A stretch of DNA of 64,000 bases from Margaritifera margaritifera. Taxonomy: Eukaryota; Mollusca; Bivalvia; Unionida; Margaritiferidae. Shown piece after piece: positions 55,801-61,800 of this stretch. How positions within the stretch are numbered: position 1 is the first letter of the stretch; each line of letters starts with the position of its first letter. The notes below the pieces were generated by a model that was not told the DNA's origin, ran no database searches, and saw only the letters and a program-made list of their open reading frames with translations. The stretch is taken from positions 1,860,001 to 1,924,000 of the forward strand of contig JAQPZY010001297.1 in NCBI GenBank assembly GCA_029931535.1, written 5' to 3'. Both the position numbers and the translations under genes were made by a program.

Positions 55801-58800
55801 TTACATACGCATTTATCTCAAGGTCTAGTTGGTCCTAAGTGACATATGGTGCTGCTCAGACATCCATTATGGCCACCACAGCTGTCTTCTTGAAAATGTT
55901 ATCGCTGCTGGATGGTGACATGAACATGGGGTTTTCACTAAAAGACTTCTTATGATGTCTAGTTGTTTTTAAATCAAATGGTGGCTGATCTGACATTAAA
56001 TATGGCAGCCACAGCAGCCATCTTGACAATTTTGTTATCGTTATTCCTCCTGCTTGGAAAATCAGATTGACTTGTGGTTTTCACCAGAAGACTTAAGATG
56101 TCTAGTTGGTCCTAACTGAAAATGGTGCTGATCTAATGATCATTATCATCACCACAGTGGCCATCTTGAAAATCTTGTTGTCTATACTGTTTCTGAAAGG
56201 ATGGTTATATCAACATCATGGGTATGTCACTAAAAGAGTTTTTAGGTTCCGCTCCACAGTTGTGTAATTTGAATAGGGTTTGATTTTTAAAGAAAAAACA
56301 ATTTTCTAGATTTTCCGCTTTGGTAATCCTGGCTATTGAAAAAAGACCTTGCATATCTTAGCTATGTTTGAAAGAACAATGTATTCCCTTTATTTTGGTA
56401 TATGATTGACGGGTTCAATTTGGGTTGGACAGTATATAGCGTGGGCTTTCTTCTATACACCTATTAAAAGACTCCTAGATTCGCTGGGTCATTTTTACTT
56501 TCTTTACTTCAATAATAAATTGGAAACAAATATGAACCAATAACGTTTATTACCTTTACATATATTTTATAATTCATTTGTTGCACTTTCAGAAGCTGGT
56601 ATTGTCTACTGTGGTAAAATTGATTTTTACTGATTTATTAACTGTTAAAGTTAGTGTACTTTGGACTAGTCTAAGTTCATTTTTCGAACACATGGGGGCA
56701 GCCTTTTTGATCAACTGTCTGCATTAGATAGTGCATTATTTCTATAATTACCATATGTAAAGAAATTTTAGTCAAAATACACGAAAGTAGCACAGAGGTA
56801 TGCCAGCATTCTCTCCACTGAGCATGTTGCAGATGCAACCAACTTTACTTTATACCTGTCCCTCTTTTCAGAAGTACGTTAAAAGTGTAGAGCGGAACTA
56901 TAAAGGAAGAAAACGGTGTTATTATTGTATGATTTAATTTTGGTCTAAAGAATCCTTTTGAATAATTATCATGCATTTGTTCCACAGTTAATTATTTATT
57001 AGTCACAAATTCTCGCACAAAACCCTATCTCCTCTACCCCTGCTCCCCCGCCTGCCATGCAGTTAAGAAAAGTCAGATATTTTGAAAATGCACCTAAGAA
57101 TTTCTAAACTTAGCAACCAGTGTTATTCTAAAAGACAGGACCATGAAGCTTACACAATTATGTTTGAGATTTCACTCATAAAGTTTACAGCTGAACAGTA
57201 ATGAAACGGATCAGATTCGCAGAGGTCAAAGGGTAAAAAAGTTTGCTAATTCTTCAGACACCAGTATTGTATTACAAAGTAATGAAGAGAAACCTTTTTG
57301 CAATATTTGTCAGCCATTTAATCCAATAGTTTTAAATTTAAGTTGATTTTACTTCTAAGTTCCCAGACATTCAATTTCCCCTTAATTAGGACATTTCACA
57401 CACAATACTGCCAGAAGGCATTTTGTATGAGTAAGAGTAAAATAGGCATAATTAACTTATTTTCATACATAGCATCAATTGTAATGTACCATTTTATTCA
57501 GAAAATTATACATAATGATATAAAACAGAGAAAAGCAATTGAACACATGTTCATGTTTATCTTAGGTGCTGTTCTACAGTTTGTAATTTGCAGAGGGTTT
57601 GATCTTTAAAGGAAAATAATTTTTAAGATTTTCCTCACTGGTAATGCTGGCTGTATAAGACAAACCGTGTCTATCTTAGGTACTGTGAAAAGAACAGTTA
57701 ATTCCATTTATTTTGGTGCATGATTTATGGGTGTAATTTCAATTGGACCGTATATATCTTAGCCTTATTTCAGATGTGCAATTATTAGAGGACTGCTAGT
57801 TCCGCTAGGTCATTTTTACTTCCTGATAACTTTTTAAAAGCTTGTATATTTTATAACTCATTTATTGTACTTTCAGAAACTGGTATTGCCTACTGTGACC
57901 AAATTCATTTCTCCTATTTTAAAAGCGTCTAAAATTAGTGCACTTTGGACTAATTCAGGTTCATTTTTCGGGCAGATGAGATCAGTTATTTTGAGCAACT
58001 ATCTGCTTTAGATAATGCATAATTTCCGTAATTACCACATGCAACGAAATTTCAGTCACTGTACATGAAAGTATTATAGAGGTACGCCAACATTCTGTCC
58101 ATTGTGCATGTTGCAGATACAAACAACTCCACCTTATATCTGTCCCTCTTTCAAAAGTATGTAATAACGTAGAGTGGGACCTTGTGTTGTCTACTTGGTC
58201 TTAAATGAAAATGGTGCTGTTTGGACGTCCAATATGGCAGCCAAAGCAGCTATTTTGAAAATCTTGTGGCTACTGCTCCTGAATGGAAAGTCAGATTGAC
58301 ACGAGGTTTCCACCGAAAGACTTCTTAAAATGTCTAGTTGGTCCTAACTGAAAATGATGATAATCTAGTGTCCAATATGGACACCACATCGGCCATCTTG
58401 AAAATCTTGTTGTCGCTTCTAATCCTGAACATATCAACATGGGGTTGTCACTGAAAGACTTCTTATGACGTTCAGTTGGTTCCAAACGAAAATGGTGCCA
58501 AACTGGCATCCAGTATGTCTGCCAGAGCAGTGATCTTGAAACTCTTATGTCGCTACTCCTCTTGAACGGAAAGTCATATTGACATGGGGTTTTCACGGAA
58601 AGCGTTCTTAGGATGTCTACTTAGTTCTAAATGAAACTGGTGCCAGTCTGACTTCCAATATAGTTTCTGGAATGGCCATCTTGAAAATCTTGTTATCACT
58701 ACTTCTCCTAGATAGTTGGTCATATTGACATTGTGTTCTCATAAGAAGACTTTTTATGATGTCTGATTGGTCCTAAATGGAAATGGTGTCAATCTGATAT

Positions 58801-61800
58801 CCAATATGGCCACTATGACAGCCATCTTGAGAATCTTATTGTTCCTCCTCCAAAATCAAACGTCATATCATCATTTGATTTTCACCAGAATACTTCTTAA
58901 GATATCTGTTTGGTCCTAAATAAAATGATTGCAATCCACAGCAGCTAAATTGAAAATCATTTTATTACAGAAGAATATCAGAGATGGTTTCAACTCTTGG
59001 CAGTTAAAAAGAAGTAATGGTCTTATCTTGAATTCTTGGAAATTCTTTTAGGCCAGTATAGCATCAGTCTCTGTCAGGAGCTCTTGCTATGATGTCTTGT
59101 TTGTCCTAAAGGAAAATGGTGCTGACCTGACGTCCAGTATGGTCACCATGGCAGACATCTGGAAAATCTTAACACTACTCCCTCTAAATGGATGGTGATG
59201 TGCACATAGGATTTTTAAAAAAAGAACATTTTTATGATGTCTAATTGGTCCTAAATGAAAATGATGCCTGCCAGACATCCAGTAAGTCCACCCTAGTGGA
59301 TATCTTGAAAATCTTGTCGCTACTCCTGCATGGCTGGTCATATTGACATGGGGCTTTTTCTACAAGATTTCTTATGATATCTAGTTGTTCCTAAATTAAG
59401 ATTGTGCTGTTCTGATATCCAATATAGTCACCATGGCAGTCGTGAAAATCTTGTTATTGATACTCTTGAACAGATGGTCACATCAGCATGGGATTCTCAC
59501 TAAAAGACTTATGATGTTTAGTTACTCCAAAATGACAATTATGCCTGTCCGATATGCCCTTCGATATCCAGTTTTGAATATCATGTTATCAATAATCTTC
59601 CTGAACAGATGTTCATATTAATATAGTATTTCACTAAAAAACTTCATATGATATCTGCTTGGTCTTAAATGAAAATATCTGACGTTCAATATGGCCACCA
59701 TAGAGGCCATCTTGAAGATCCTGTTATCACTTATCAAACTGACAGATGGCCATATCTACTTCGGATTTTCACTGAAAGACTTGTAACATATACACGGCCA
59801 CCATATATTTTATCACTTCTTCTCCAATAGTTTCATGGTTTTTTCTCGAAAAGACTTCGTGTCATGTCTGGTTGGTACTTAATGAAAACATTGCCAATAT
59901 GACATAATATAGTCAGCATGGTGGCCATCTTATAAATCTTGATTATGGCTACTTCATCTAAACAAATGGATGTAGCTACATGGGGTTTTCAATCAAAGAC
60001 TGATGAAATCTAGTTGGTCTTAAACGAAACGCTGCTGATCTGACATCCAATATAGTGCTATGGACATGTTGAAAATCTTGTTATAGCTACTTCTCCTGAA
60101 TGGATAATTGGCGACATATAGTTTGACTCCAAGACTTTTGCGATATCTAGTTGATCCTAAATACACACTGTGCTAGTCAGACCTCAAATATGATGGCCAT
60201 GATGACCATCTTGACAATCTCGCCACTAGTACTCTTTAAGAGATAGTCATACTAACACATGATTTTCACTAAAACACTTCTCTATTGTAGCTGGTCCTAA
60301 ATAAATGTGGTGCTAATGTGACCTCCCTACAATGCAACAAATGTCGTAAGAACAACTTTAATAGCAGTAATACATCCTGTTACTGTTGTACTGGTTTCCT
60401 TTCCCTAGACAGAAAAGTGGCCAGTCCAAGCTAAATATTCCCTTCTGCAGTTGGTAATTGGAAGCCCGGAAATCAAAATAACATGATCCCAGACTGATTC
60501 CATAGTCATAGCCAACATTAGGAATATCTTCCTTTTTTCCGTCGACTCTTGTGAGAGTACCATCAGCTCCGGCCTTGCCCAAGAGAAAGGAGGTGGGCTG
60601 CGACTCCTCCAAGACTTGAAGGGATCAGTGATCCTATTTGCCTATGACAGCTATCCCCGCACCTCCAAATAAACTGTTGTGGGACACAAACCCTAATTTG
60701 AAGCCGGGAAGAACAGTCCTGCCACGCCTAAGGAGAGGGTTCAGCACCACAATGCCCTTTCCATTCTGGTGGACTTAAATACATTTCAAAAAGAACCAGT
60801 TACAATCGGGTCCCCTATTAATTTCCACCTGTCGGGTCAGGTGTTGGAGGGGGACGAAGTCTAAACGTTTGATAAGGCTGTGAACACAATTTAACACATC
60901 ATTCCCACGACTTGTGCCTAAAACCTTTTGGGGCTAAAAGCACCAGGATTTGTTCCAGTTTTGAGGGGTCTTCTGGAGTTTACTCTCGATCAGATCAGCT
61001 GCCCCCACACTCTGTAATGGTTTAATGGTTCAGGTGCTTGTGCAGAAGTTTTCCTGAAGTTAGGTCCGCCAGACAGCATATTAGGTGGTCTGTCCCCGCT
61101 GGTAACGGCATCGAGCTATCAAGTGTACTCCTTGCTGATCTTAAGCGGCCCTCCTCCACAGCCCCTCCCCCCATGAGTTCGGTGGGTCCCAAGTAAGGAT
61201 ATTGACTGGGACCCGGGTTCAACTCTCATTCACAGTATTGAAACCTTGGAGCTTAAGGCTCAAACATTAGTGACTACTGCCTCTGATGTCAATATCTTTT
61301 CAGCTGCCTCCTTCAGTCTCTTGAAGGAGGACTCATTGTCTATAGGGGCACTTAAGCGTTTGCTGGAGGCAATGGCGACAATGTCAAGGCAGGCACTTTC
61401 CATGTCAATGGCACACTATGTGGATGTCTCCACCTCTGCAGGATTTCCACCTTGGATACATCCAAAGTCTTGTTGGCAGTGACATCTTATTAGGTCTCAT
61501 TCCCTCTGTAGTGTTGCAGGATATGAGGGATCAGCAATCCGTCTCTGTCCATGACTCCAGGCCTGTCAAAACTGGCTAAGAAGTGTGCACACCTTTACCG
61601 ACCACTGGGATCTCCTCACAAGTTCTACAAACGAGGTCTGCCTGAACAGACACATAAGCAGCGTCAGTTCAAAACTCCATCCATCTCAAAGTTTGTCCAA
61701 CATCGCGGATCTTGTTGTTGCCAATACATGATTGTCGGCTCGCATTTACCTTTCTCCTTGGAATTCTGAAGACAGCTGCGGATCTAATTCCACTAGAGAG

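Noticed and set aside
60358..60612. 84-codon minus-strand frame
   Set aside because: No recognisable family, lies at the edge of DIRS D which is read on the other strand, and has no splice context.
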